Positions 16,904 to 24,784 of a stretch of 64,000 bases of DNA are shown piece after piece (position 1 is the first letter of the stretch; each line of letters starts with the position of its first letter). The DNA is from UBA8231 sp964512165. Its GTDB lineage: Bacteria; Latescibacterota; UBA2968; UBA8231. The notes beneath the pieces are model-generated. The model was not told the origin of the DNA, ran no database searches, and worked only from the letters and a program-made list of their open reading frames with translations. The DNA lies in the NCBI GenBank assembly GCA_964512165.1, contig CAZEHQ010000002.1:4763-68762 (forward strand), read 5' to 3'. The position numbers and the translations under genes are program-made.

Positions 16904-17788
16904 TCAGTCGAGCCGGTACAGACGCGCGGCGTTGCCGTGCAGCAGGGCGCCCTGGTCGTCGTCGCAGCGCGAGGCGATGATCCGGCGCAGGGCCTGGACC
17001 CACTCCCCCAGGCTGGCGCCCAGGGTGCAGACCGGCCAGTCGCCGCCGAAGACGACGCGGTCGGGAGGGAAGGCGTCGAGGCAGTGGTCCACCGTCGGTG
17101 CCAGCAGGTCGGCCGACCAGCCCTCGGTCACCCGGGCGACGATGCCGGAGATCTTGCAGACCACATTCGGCTGTTGACCGAGGGCCGAGATGCCGTCCCG
17201 CCACTGGCCGGCCGTGTGGGCGAAGGGGCCCGACTCGGGCCCGGCGGCGCCGGCGATGATGTTGGGATCGGCATTGCCGCAGTGATCGAGGATGAGCAGG
17301 GTCCCGGGGCAGCGCTCGGCAAGGCTCACTGCGTCGGCCAGCTCACCGGGCCGGAGGCAGACGTCGAAGCTCAGGCCCGCATCGCCGAGGCGGCGCACAC
17401 CGTTTACGAAACCCTCCTGCAGACAGGTCCCCGGGGGGGCATCGGCATGGAGGATCCGGCGCACGCCGCGCACGTGGGGCTCGTCGCGCAGGCGGCCGAC
17501 CCAGTCGGCGAACCCCGGGTCCGCCGGACGGCCGGAGACCACGGCGGCTGCCATCGGGTCGGCCGGGTCGGCGCACAACCGTCCCACGAGGTCGACCTCG
17601 GCGGCGATCTGCTCCGGCGCCGCGTCGACCTCCATGTACACGGTCCGCTCCACGCCGCAGCCCTCGGCGGCGGCCGCGTAGTCGGCGGTCAGGAAGCTGC
17701 GGTTCAGGGGCTCCACCTCGTCGAGCCAGGGGAGGCGGAGGCGGGACAGGACCCAGAGGTGCTGGTGGGTGTCTACGATGGGATGCAT
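16904..17788 (-). CDS. Amidohydrolase 2 family protein, L-fuconolactonase-like
   Basis: TIM-barrel hydrolase (PF04909 type). The metal site shows DTHQHLWV at residues 6-13 (HxH), ILDHCGNAD near 172, and the C-terminal catalytic Asp in VVFGGDWPVCTLG near 248. The layout DTHQHLW ... GGDWPV is the one seen in sugar lactonases such as L-fucono-1,5-lactonase and in COG3618 proteins. 294 residues, cytoplasmic. ATG 17788. Followed upstream by a second amidohydrolase on the same strand (63 bp apart), so the two are probably co-transcribed. Sugar-lactone hydrolysis would fit next to Gfo/Idh/MocA dehydrogenases, which often make lactones; this is inference. Confidence 0.85.
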   Translation of the reverse strand: MHPIVDTHQHLWVLSRLRLPWLDEVEPLNRSFLTADYAAAAEGCGVERTVYMEVDAAPEQIAAEVDLVGRLCADPADPMAAAVVSGRPADPGFADWVGRLRDEPHVRGVRRILHADAPPGTCLQEGFVNGVRRLGDAGLSFDVCLRPGELADAVSLAERCPGTLLILDHCGNADPNIIAGAAGPESGPFAHTAGQWRDGISALGQQPNVVCKISGIVARVTEGWSADLLAPTVDHCLDAFPPDRVVFGGDWPVCTLGASLGEWVQALRRIIASRCDDDQGALLHGNAARLYRLD

Positions 17789-17851
17789 GAGAGGGCAGGT
17801 CTCCGGTTGTGGGTGGGTCCGGGTGGGCTGGATCCCGCCGGCCGCGGCCGA

Positions 17852-18721
17852 TCAGGGCCAGAGCAGGCGCCGCGCCGTGCAGTACAATATGGACCGCTTC
17901 TCCGCGTCCGTGAGGAAGTCGGCCTTGCGGATGACGTCGACGGCGGCCGGCAGATCCCGGGCCGGATCCGCCATGAGCACCGGTCCGCCGCTGTCGCTCT
18001 CCCACATGCAGCGTTCGGCGCCGAAGGCGGAGATCACGTCGCGCAGCAGAGGCCCGGTGCCGGCGAAGGGTCGGCCGCCCCCGCCGAGGGCGTGAACCGG
18101 TCCGAGCTTCACGTGGACCCGCGGGTGCCGCGCGAGGGCGGTGAGGCCCTCCAGCTCGGCGGGGTCGATGCGGCCGCCGCGGAGGCGCACGCCGCCCACG
18201 TGGTCGAGGATGACGGGCGCCTCCGGGAAGCGCCCGCACATGCGGTCGACCTCGGCCAGGTCGGGGGGTCCGAGAAGGAAGCTGAGGACGAGGCCGTGCT
18301 CGGCGGCGGCGGCGAACATGCGCTCGTACCCCTCCTGCTCCAGCCAGCGCTCCCCCTGGCCGAAGTCGGGCTGGGCGCTCCGGCCCCGGATGCGGAAGGC
18401 GCGCACCCCGCGGGAGGCGAGATCGAGCATGGCGCGGTCTGGAGAGCCGAGGGAAGCGTCGGTGACGGCAGGAACGATGCCGGTGCCCACGCATCGGTCG
18501 GGGTCGGAGTCGATGAGGTCGACGATGTAGCTGTGGTCGAGCCCGTACCAGGTGATCTGGATCAGGTTCAGGCACATGGGCTCGCCGACGGCCTCGCTCC
18601 AGCGGCGATGGTCCTCAGGCGTGAAGGAGGGCAGCCAAGGGTCGGAGGGACCGAAGCCGGGGGCGTAGGGGTAGCGGCCGTGGTCGGGGCTCCAGACGTG
18701 GATGTGGGCGTCGACGATCAC
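17852..18721 (-). CDS. Amidohydrolase 2 family protein (paralog A)
   Basis: TIM-barrel amidohydrolase with DAHIHVW at residues 4-10, ILDHVGGVR near 171 and a C-terminal CMWESDSGGP near 241 carrying the catalytic Asp. 289 residues. GTG start at 18721 places IVDAHIHVW directly at the N terminus, as in the family. It is clearly paralogous to the protein at 36818-37675 (shared LPSFTPE/LPTFTPE, TWYG, RCMWESDSGGP). Both copies sit next to PhyH genes. Likely a lactonase or decarboxylase-type hydrolase; the precise reaction is not deducible. Confidence 0.83.
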   Translation of the reverse strand: MIVDAHIHVWSPDHGRYPYAPGFGPSDPWLPSFTPEDHRRWSEAVGEPMCLNLIQITWYGLDHSYIVDLIDSDPDRCVGTGIVPAVTDASLGSPDRAMLDLASRGVRAFRIRGRSAQPDFGQGERWLEQEGYERMFAAAAEHGLVLSFLLGPPDLAEVDRMCGRFPEAPVILDHVGGVRLRGGRIDPAELEGLTALARHPRVHVKLGPVHALGGGGRPFAGTGPLLRDVISAFGAERCMWESDSGGPVLMADPARDLPAAVDVIRKADFLTDAEKRSILYCTARRLLWP

Positions 18722-18825
18722 CGGCGGACTCGGGTGCCGGGCCTTTCTCTCCGGGGCTGCGCATCGTACGAATCAGGCAGGGTGTGCTCAAGGCCGGGGC
18801 CGGCCGTTTCCGAATCGAGGTGAGT

Positions 18826-19674
18826 GTGAAGGAGATCGAGAAATACCTCTTCGACCTGCAGGGTTACATCGTCCTCGAAGGCGTGTTGTCGGATGCCGAG
18901 GTGGTTCGGGCCAACGAGGCCGTCGACCGGCACACGCACCTCATCCACGAGCGCACCGGGGAGCTCTCTCTGTCGGGGGACTCGACCACCCTCAAGGGCA
19001 CCACGGGCCGCGGCGATCTGGGCGGACTTCTTGGCTGGGAGAAGCCGTGGTGCGAGCCCTTCCGGGAGATGCTCGTCCACCCCCGCGTCGTCGCCTGCCT
19101 CAACACCATCCTCGGGGCCGGGTGGCGCCTCGACCACAACGCCGGCCTGATCTCCATGCGCAGGGGGGCCGAGGGCCACCTCCTCCACGGCTCCTCGGGC
19201 CCCGGCTTCGACCGCCATCAGTACTACCTCTTCCAGAACGGCCGGATGCACAACGGCCTGACGGTGGCCGCCTGGCAGCTGACCGACAGCAACCCCGGGG
19301 ACGGCGGCCTGTGCCTGATCCCGGGAAGCCACAAAGGCAACTACGCCTGTCCTCAGGAGGTCAGGAAGTGGCTGGCCCACCGGGAGATCGTGCGCCAGGT
19401 CGCGTGCAGGGCCGGTGACGTGGTGATCTTCACCGAGGCGGTGACCCACGGCACGCTCCCTTGGACGGCGGACCACGACCGTCGCAGCGTGCTGTTCCGC
19501 ATGTCCCCGGGAAACCTGGCCTATGCCCCCGGTTACAACCCCTGGCCGGAGGAGATGCTGGCGGGGATGACCCCCGAGCAGCGCGCCGTTCTCGAGCCCC
19601 CGTACCACTCGCGGCTGAGCCGTCCGGAGCTCGGCGACGACGGGAAGCTGGCGGGAACGCCGGCGGCGCCCTGA
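18826..19674 (+). CDS. PhyH family protein with HGS in place of the HxD iron motif
   Basis: Phytanoyl-CoA dioxygenase-like double-stranded beta-helix protein, 282 residues. The usual HxD is replaced by His121-Gly122-Ser123 (LLHGSSGPGF), while the distal His (about 208, in VTHGTLPW) and the 2-oxoglutarate Arg (RRSVLFRM) are kept; GGLCLIPGSHKGNYACP is a typical PhyH turn. Loss of the carboxylate ligand is what iron/2-oxoglutarate halogenases show, but inactive or differently liganded PhyH subgroups also exist. The start is uncertain: GTG 18826 has GAGG 5 nt upstream and gives KEIEKYLFDLQGYIVLEG, like other family members; GTG 18820 and 18784 are alternatives. A second PhyH gene follows after 64 bp on the same strand. 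Confidence 0.82.
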   Translation: MKEIEKYLFDLQGYIVLEGVLSDAEVVRANEAVDRHTHLIHERTGELSLSGDSTTLKGTTGRGDLGGLLGWEKPWCEPFREMLVHPRVVACLNTILGAGWRLDHNAGLISMRRGAEGHLLHGSSGPGFDRHQYYLFQNGRMHNGLTVAAWQLTDSNPGDGGLCLIPGSHKGNYACPQEVRKWLAHREIVRQVACRAGDVVIFTEAVTHGTLPWTADHDRRSVLFRMSPGNLAYAPGYNPWPEEMLAGMTPEQRAVLEPPYHSRLSRPELGDDGKLAGTPAAP

Positions 19675-19738
19675 GCGGAGCCCTTCAGATCACCGGAGGC
19701 CGCATCGTCAGGCAGGCCTCGCCCGAGGGAGGAAGACC

Positions 19739-20521
19739 ATGCTGACCGACCGCATCGCCGACCGACAGTGGGACGACTTCCAGGAGCTGGGATACGTGCA
19801 CCTGGGCCGGGCCGAGGCCGGCGAGATCGCCGCCCTGCAGCGGCGCATCGACGAGATCATGTTGGGCACCGCCGCGATCGATTACGACGAGGTCATGATG
19901 CAGCTGGACCGCTCCGGCGGTCCCGACTCGAGGCCCGGCTCCCAGTCGAGGGGCCACAAGGGAGCCACCCTCGCCTATCGCAAGATCCAGAATCTGGAGC
20001 TCGATTCGCTGTTCCTGGCGTATCTGCAGCGACCCCTGTTCCGGGACATCTGCGAGCGGATGTACGGCGAGGAGACGGCGGTCGCCTGCTACCGAGCGAT
20101 GTTCATGAACAAGCCCTCCGGCCTCGGCACCCACCTGATCTGGCACCAGGACCGCTGGACGGCCCTCGACAGGGATCCCCTGGTCACGGTGTGGACGGCG
20201 CTGGACCCGGCGACCCCGGAGAACGGCTGCGTTCAGATCGTGCCCGGGTCGCATCGGCGCCTTCTCAACCCCGAGCACGGCTCCGGGTTCCTCACCGAGA
20301 CGATGGCGGCGGAGATCGCATCCCGCTCCGACATCGAGCAGCTGCAAATGGAGGCGGGGGAGGTCGTGCTGCTGCACAACCACCTGCTGCACTCCTCGGG
20401 GGTGAACCGCACCCGGCAGTCGAGGCGCGCCTTCAGCGTCTGCTACATGGAGGCGGCCACCGTGTGCAGCAGCGGCGCCACCTTCCCCGTCGTCTTCGGG
20501 GAAGGGGCCCTGGCGGCCTAG
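19739..20521 (+). CDS. PhyH family dioxygenase, canonical HxD
   Basis: Fe(II)/2-oxoglutarate oxygenase, 260 residues. LIWHQDRWTALD carries His136 and Asp138; the distal His is at 215 or 218 in HNHLLHSSGVN, and the Arg in SRRAFSV. CVQIVPGSHRRLLNPEHGSG is the standard turn. ATG 19739 follows GAGGGAGGAAG. Convergent, 13 bp apart, with a third PhyH gene on the other strand. Probably works with the HGS-type protein encoded just upstream. Substrate unknown. Confidence 0.87.
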   Translation: MLTDRIADRQWDDFQELGYVHLGRAEAGEIAALQRRIDEIMLGTAAIDYDEVMMQLDRSGGPDSRPGSQSRGHKGATLAYRKIQNLELDSLFLAYLQRPLFRDICERMYGEETAVACYRAMFMNKPSGLGTHLIWHQDRWTALDRDPLVTVWTALDPATPENGCVQIVPGSHRRLLNPEHGSGFLTETMAAEIASRSDIEQLQMEAGEVVLLHNHLLHSSGVNRTRQSRRAFSVCYMEAATVCSSGATFPVVFGEGALAA

Positions 20522-20534
20522 GCCGGCGGCCGGC

Positions 20535-21275
20535 TCAGACCGCCCAGTATTTCCACAGGTCCTCCGGCACGTCGTACTTCATCTCCTCGCGGTCAGTGCG
20601 GTGCCAGCGGGCGAAGACGCCCAGCCTCGGGCGGGTGCGCACGTTCGGCGAGCCCGTGTGACAGAGGAAGCAGTGCCAGAGGATGACGTCTCCGGCCCGC
20701 CCGGTGAACTCGACGGGTCCGGCCGATGACTCGTCCGAGAACAGCCCCCACTGCCGCTCCTCCCAGTCCTCGCGGTCCCGGAAGCTGCCGTCGATCTGCT
20801 CCGGGTGCTCGCGGAAGTAGGCCTGCACCGGCTCGTGGCTGCGCGGCCAGTAGACGAAGCCGCCGCCCCCGGGCTCGACGTCGTCCATGTAGGTCGTGGC
20901 GCCGAGCATGAAGCCGCCGCTCCAGCCGCCCGGACCGTAGCCGTCGATGTGGCCGGAGTCGGGCATCTGCCAGACCGCGTCTTCGGGGCCCGGCCACTTC
21001 ACCAGCATCGACCCGCCGCCTCCTCCGAACATGCCGCCGCCGAGCTGCTCGATGATCTCCCGCATGCGCGACAGTTGTCCGAGGGGCGGGTCGACCCCGA
21101 AGCCCTGGATCACGTAGTCCTCCGGCCAGGTGGCCCGGTCGTCGCGGTCGGCGCCGACGTGGGACCAGAACTGGTCGCGCCAGGCGGAGAGCGTTTCGGG
21201 CTCGACGAGCCCCTCGAGGAGGAGGAAACCCTGGCGCTTGAAGAGGTCGATCTGTCCGGGATCGAGGGGGCTCAT
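20535..21275 (-). CDS. PhyH family dioxygenase with HID motif
   Basis: Fe(II)/2-oxoglutarate oxygenase, 246 residues. Iron ligands are His109 and Asp111 in SGHIDGYG, with a distal His in ILWHCFLCHTGSPN near 210 and an Arg shortly after. N-terminal FKRQGFLLLEGLV is the usual PhyH opening. A Gly-rich GGGMFGGGGGS segment precedes the iron-binding strand and may be a flexible lid. Start ATG 21275; divergent from the seven-gene operon across a 193-bp spacer, so both may respond to the same regulator. Substrate unknown. Confidence 0.87.
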   Translation of the reverse strand: MSPLDPGQIDLFKRQGFLLLEGLVEPETLSAWRDQFWSHVGADRDDRATWPEDYVIQGFGVDPPLGQLSRMREIIEQLGGGMFGGGGGSMLVKWPGPEDAVWQMPDSGHIDGYGPGGWSGGFMLGATTYMDDVEPGGGGFVYWPRSHEPVQAYFREHPEQIDGSFRDREDWEERQWGLFSDESSAGPVEFTGRAGDVILWHCFLCHTGSPNVRTRPRLGVFARWHRTDREEMKYDVPEDLWKYWAV

Positions 21276-21398
21276 CGGGGTTTCTCCAGGTCAGGGGACC
21301 GGACGCTCGGCCCCCCGGGGGCTGCGGGGCACAACGATCGGGGTGGCGGCCAAAGGAAACTCGGTGATCCCGGCGGCGGCAACCCGGGTTGTGGGCGG

Positions 21399-21430
21399 CT
21401 CGGCGGGGCCGCTTCTTTGCACCCGCCGAG
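21399..21430. repeat. 9-bp inverted repeat in the 21.3 kb divergent spacer
   Basis: Perfect CTCGGCGGG (21399-21407) and CCCGCCGAG (21422-21430) separated by 14 nt, about 28 nt before the Shine-Dalgarno sequence of the sugar isomerase gene. It could be an operator shared by the divergent genes or a leader hairpin; there is no T run, so it is not a terminator. Confidence 0.45.
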
Positions 21431-21468
21431 TCCGATGGGAGGACTGGGCCGAATTGTGGAGGAGACTC

Positions 21469-22227
21469 GTGAGCAACCCACTGTCCTACCGCGCTGGAAC
21501 CCTCGAGGATCCGAGCCTGCCCTGGGCCCGTATCGCGCAGACCGGCGTGCAGGGCATCGAGATGGTCTGGAGCGATGGCCTGACGGCCCCGGCGGCAGAG
21601 GCGGCGCTGGAGCCGCACGGGCTGCGTGTGACGTCGCTGAGCGTGGTCTGTCCACTGGAGGACGACGGCCTGCCGGCCAGGATGTCCGCCCAGGCGGCGG
21701 TGGCCGCCGACCTGGGGGCCGACTACCTCTTCGCCAGTGCGGGGGGCGGGGGCATGTCCCTGGCCGAGGCCGGCGAGAGGCTGCGCAGGCTGGGTGACGC
21801 CGTCGGCCCGCACGGGGTGCACCTGGCCCTGGAGACCCACCCGGAGTTGTGCACGAACGCCGACCGCATGGAGGCGACCATGGCCGCCGTCGACCACCCC
21901 TGGGTGGGGGTCAACTACGACACGGCGAACGTCTGTTACTACAACCGCGGTATCGACACCGTCGATCAACTGCGCCGGTGCGTCTCGCACGTGCGCGGCA
22001 TGCACCTGAAGGACACCAGCGGCGGTTACCACGACCACGACTTCCCCGTCTTCGGCGAGGGCGTCGTCGACTTCGCCGCGGTCTACGAGGTCCTCGGCCA
22101 GGCCGGGTACGGGTCCGCCTGCACCATGGAGCTGGAGGGGCCCGTATTCGGCCGCCGGGATCCGGAGGACCTGGCGAACAAGGTGGCCCGCTGCGTGGGC
22201 CACCTGAAGAGCGTAGGAGTCGCTTGA
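21469..22227 (+). CDS. Sugar phosphate isomerase/epimerase (AP endonuclease 2-like TIM barrel)
   Basis: Xylose isomerase-like TIM barrel, 252 residues, first gene of the seven-gene operon. Metal-site residues visible: LALETHPELC (Glu, His) near 120, WVGVNYDTANVCYY (Asp) near 147, VRGMHLKDTSGGYHDHDFP (His, Asp) near 178-190 and a C-terminal CTMELEGP (Glu) near 220, the normal order for IolE/IolI-type isomerases. Start GTG 21469 has GGAGGAG 4 nt upstream. Its stop overlaps the next start (TTGA). Likely converts a ketose or inosose-type intermediate; substrate not deducible. Confidence 0.86.
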   Translation: MSNPLSYRAGTLEDPSLPWARIAQTGVQGIEMVWSDGLTAPAAEAALEPHGLRVTSLSVVCPLEDDGLPARMSAQAAVAADLGADYLFASAGGGGMSLAEAGERLRRLGDAVGPHGVHLALETHPELCTNADRMEATMAAVDHPWVGVNYDTANVCYYNRGIDTVDQLRRCVSHVRGMHLKDTSGGYHDHDFPVFGEGVVDFAAVYEVLGQAGYGSACTMELEGPVFGRRDPEDLANKVARCVGHLKSVGVA

Positions 22228-23510
22228 AGGACCGGCCCGACATCCTGCTGATCAGCACCGATCAGCAGTCCGCCTCGGCATTGAGCTGCGCCGGGAACGG
22301 GGATCTGCGTACCCCGAACATGGACCGCCTGGCGGCGGAGGGAGTGCGGTTCTCTCGCGCCTACTGCACCCATCCCCTGTGCGCGCCGGCGCGGTCGAGC
22401 TACGTCACCGGCCGCATGCCCCACGAAACGGGGGTCACCAGCAACCAGGAGCCGCTGCGGGAGACCCTGCACGGCCGGACGCTGGGCCGCCTGCTGGGCG
22501 AGGCCGGGTACCGCTGCGCCCTGGCCGGCAAGTGGCACGTCCCCGGCATCACGCCGGAGGAGGGCGGCCTCGAGGTGCTTTGCGGCCCCCGGGACGACGA
22601 GATCCCCGAGGCCTCGGCGGGATTCCTGCGGTCGGGCGAGGGACCCTTCTTCCTCTTCGCCTCCTTCCTGAATCCCCACGATGTCTGCCAGCTGGCGCGC
22701 TCCCAGCCGCTGCCCCAGGGGCCGGTGCCGGAGCCGGCTTCCCTGGCCGAGTGCCCGAACCTGCCGGCCAACTTCGAGGAGCCGCCTTTCGGCCCGGAGA
22801 TCCTGCGGCTGGTGCAGAGCCACACGCCGCGGGTATACGCGGCGGCGGGATTCACGGCGGAGGAGTGGCGCCGCTTTCGGCACCAGTACTTCCGCATCGT
22901 CGAGAAGGTGGACGCCGAGATCGGCCGTCTTCTGGACGCGGTGCGCGACGCTGGCCGCTGGGACGACACCCTGATCCTGCTGACCTCCGACCACGGCGAC
23001 GGCCACGGCGCCCACCGCTGGAACGGCAAGACGGCCCTGTGGGAGGAGGTGATCCGCGTGCCGTTGCTGGCCCGCGGCCCCGGCGTGCGGAGGCCCGGAC
23101 GCGTCGAGGAGCGGCTGGTCTCCAACGGACTCGACCTGCTGCCGACGATCTGCGAGGCAGCCGGAGCCGAGACTCCCGCGGACCTGCCGGGGCGCAGCCT
23201 CGGTCCCCTGCTGGCGGGGGAGCCACCCGGTGACTGGCGGCAGGACCTGGTGGTGCAGACGATCACCGGCATCGGCGACGGACCCGGAGGGCCGGCGCTG
23301 GCCCGGGCCCTCGTGGGGGACCGTGTCAAATACAGTGTCTACGCCCTGGGCCGCGGCCGGGAGCAGCTCGTCGACCTTGCCGCCGACCCGGGGGAGATGG
23401 TGAACCTCGCCGTGGAGGCCCGCTTCGGCGGGGAGCTGGAGGCCTGCCGCGAGCGGCTGCGGTCGCTGTGCCGGGTCGGCGGCGACGACGTGGGGAGGCT
23501 GATCCCATGA
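22224..23510 (+). CDS. Type I sulfatase
   Basis: Alkaline phosphatase-superfamily sulfatase, 428 residues. The formylglycine site is Cys53 in LCAPARSSYVTGR (C-x-P-x-R), which needs a maturase encoded elsewhere. Metal ligands are visible at ISTDQQS (an Asp near residue 12, with Q replacing the second Asp that many sulfatases have) and in LLTSDHGDGHGAHRWNGK near 252-269 (Asp, His, and the catalytic Lys/His region). No signal peptide, so it appears cytoplasmic, unlike many polysaccharide sulfatases. The TTG start overlaps the upstream stop (TTGA 22224) and has TAGGAG 4 nt ahead; the stop overlaps the next start (ATGA). Suggests that a sulfated small molecule is desulfated in the cell. Confidence 0.88.
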   Translation: MKDRPDILLISTDQQSASALSCAGNGDLRTPNMDRLAAEGVRFSRAYCTHPLCAPARSSYVTGRMPHETGVTSNQEPLRETLHGRTLGRLLGEAGYRCALAGKWHVPGITPEEGGLEVLCGPRDDEIPEASAGFLRSGEGPFFLFASFLNPHDVCQLARSQPLPQGPVPEPASLAECPNLPANFEEPPFGPEILRLVQSHTPRVYAAAGFTAEEWRRFRHQYFRIVEKVDAEIGRLLDAVRDAGRWDDTLILLTSDHGDGHGAHRWNGKTALWEEVIRVPLLARGPGVRRPGRVEERLVSNGLDLLPTICEAAGAETPADLPGRSLGPLLAGEPPGDWRQDLVVQTITGIGDGPGGPALARALVGDRVKYSVYALGRGREQLVDLAADPGEMVNLAVEARFGGELEACRERLRSLCRVGGDDVGRLIP

Positions 23511-24784
23511 AGGTGACAGGAGTGGAACGGATCCTGGTGGACGTGCCGTTCACCGAGCGCCAGCAGCGCATCACGAAACGCACCGTGTACAACTGGTCGA
23601 TCCTGGAGTTGTGCCGGGTCACCGCCGAGAGCGGCCACGTGGGCTGGGGGGAGACCGTCGTCCACTACACCCATCAGCGGGTGACCGACGCCAGCGTCCG
23701 CCGCGTCACCGGCGCCAGCGCCGCGGAGCTGCTGTGGGAGGACGGCCTGGGCGCGGGCCTGCAGATGGCCCTCTTCGACCTCGTGGGCCGGATCGCCGGG
23801 GTCCCCGTGCACCGTCTGCTGGGGGCCAAGGTCCGGGATGCGACGCCGATCTCGTGGTGGTGCAGTCACGCATCGCCGGAGGACTGGGCCGCCGAGACCC
23901 GTGACGCGGTGGCCGCCGGGTACACCAGCTTCAAGAACAAGCCCCGCCCCTGGTGGGACGTGTACGCCCAGGTCCAGGCGGTGACGGCTGCTACGCCGCC
24001 CCACTTCAAGCTCGACCTGGACCCCAACGGCATGCTGGTCAACGCCGCCCAGGCGGTGCCCGTGCTGGCACGCCTGGCCGACTGCGACCAAGTGGCCATG
24101 TTCGAGACGCCGATCCCCCAGAACGACGTGGCCGGGAACCGCCAGATCCGCCGCTCGGTGCCGCGCCCCATCGCCATGCACTTCGGCAGTCCGCCCTACA
24201 TCACGGCCGTGCGCGAGGAGGTCTGCGACGGCTTCGTGATCAACGGCGGCGCCTCCCGGGTGATGCGCCAGGGGGCGCTGGCCGCCGAGGCGCAGATGCC
24301 GTTCTGGCTGCAGCTGGTCGGCAACGGCCTGACCACCACCTGGGCCGCCCATCTCGGCGCCGTGCTCAGCCACGCCACCTGGCCGACGATCAGCTGCATC
24401 AACCTCTACACCGAGCATCTGCTCCAGGAGCCGGTGACGGTCAGCGGCGGCTACCAGTCCGTGCCCGAGGGCCCGGGGCTGGGCGTCGAGATCGACGAGG
24501 AGGCGGTGGAGCGGCTCCGGGTGCCGGCGGAGTCGCTCGATGCCCTCGGTCCGGGGCAGGTCTACGCCCATCCGAGGCCTCGGATCATCAACACCGTGGT
24601 CTTCCCGGACGGTACGCGGGCGCACACCGGCGTCATGGGCGCCGGTCTGGCGGAGGCGGGCCCCGGGTGGGCGGAGGGCGTGCGGGTGGAGCCGGCCTGG
24701 GAGGACGACGGCTCGAAGGAGTGGGCCGGGCTCTGGGAGCGGATCGAGGACGGCGGCGTCGTGCGCGCCGGGAGGGACTCATGA
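23507..24784 (+). CDS. Enolase-superfamily protein with altered active site
   Basis: Mandelate racemase-like two-domain fold (N-terminal capping domain MKVTGVERILVDVPF, then MALFDLVGRIAGVPVHRLLG), 425 residues. In the barrel, K143-N-K145 (SFKNKPRP) and Asp and Glu ligands (FKLDLDPNG; MFETPIPQ) are present, but the third metal ligand region reads PIAMHFGSPP instead of a GGE/GDE, and the usual C-terminal His/Asp base is replaced by QLVGNGLTTTW. It therefore cannot be assigned to a known dehydratase or racemase. About 70 extra C-terminal residues follow the barrel. Coupled on both sides by ATGA overlaps. Either a divergent enzyme or a catalytically altered partner in the operon. Confidence 0.8.
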   Translation: MKVTGVERILVDVPFTERQQRITKRTVYNWSILELCRVTAESGHVGWGETVVHYTHQRVTDASVRRVTGASAAELLWEDGLGAGLQMALFDLVGRIAGVPVHRLLGAKVRDATPISWWCSHASPEDWAAETRDAVAAGYTSFKNKPRPWWDVYAQVQAVTAATPPHFKLDLDPNGMLVNAAQAVPVLARLADCDQVAMFETPIPQNDVAGNRQIRRSVPRPIAMHFGSPPYITAVREEVCDGFVINGGASRVMRQGALAAEAQMPFWLQLVGNGLTTTWAAHLGAVLSHATWPTISCINLYTEHLLQEPVTVSGGYQSVPEGPGLGVEIDEEAVERLRVPAESLDALGPGQVYAHPRPRIINTVVFPDGTRAHTGVMGAGLAEAGPGWAEGVRVEPAWEDDGSKEWAGLWERIEDGGVVRAGRDS

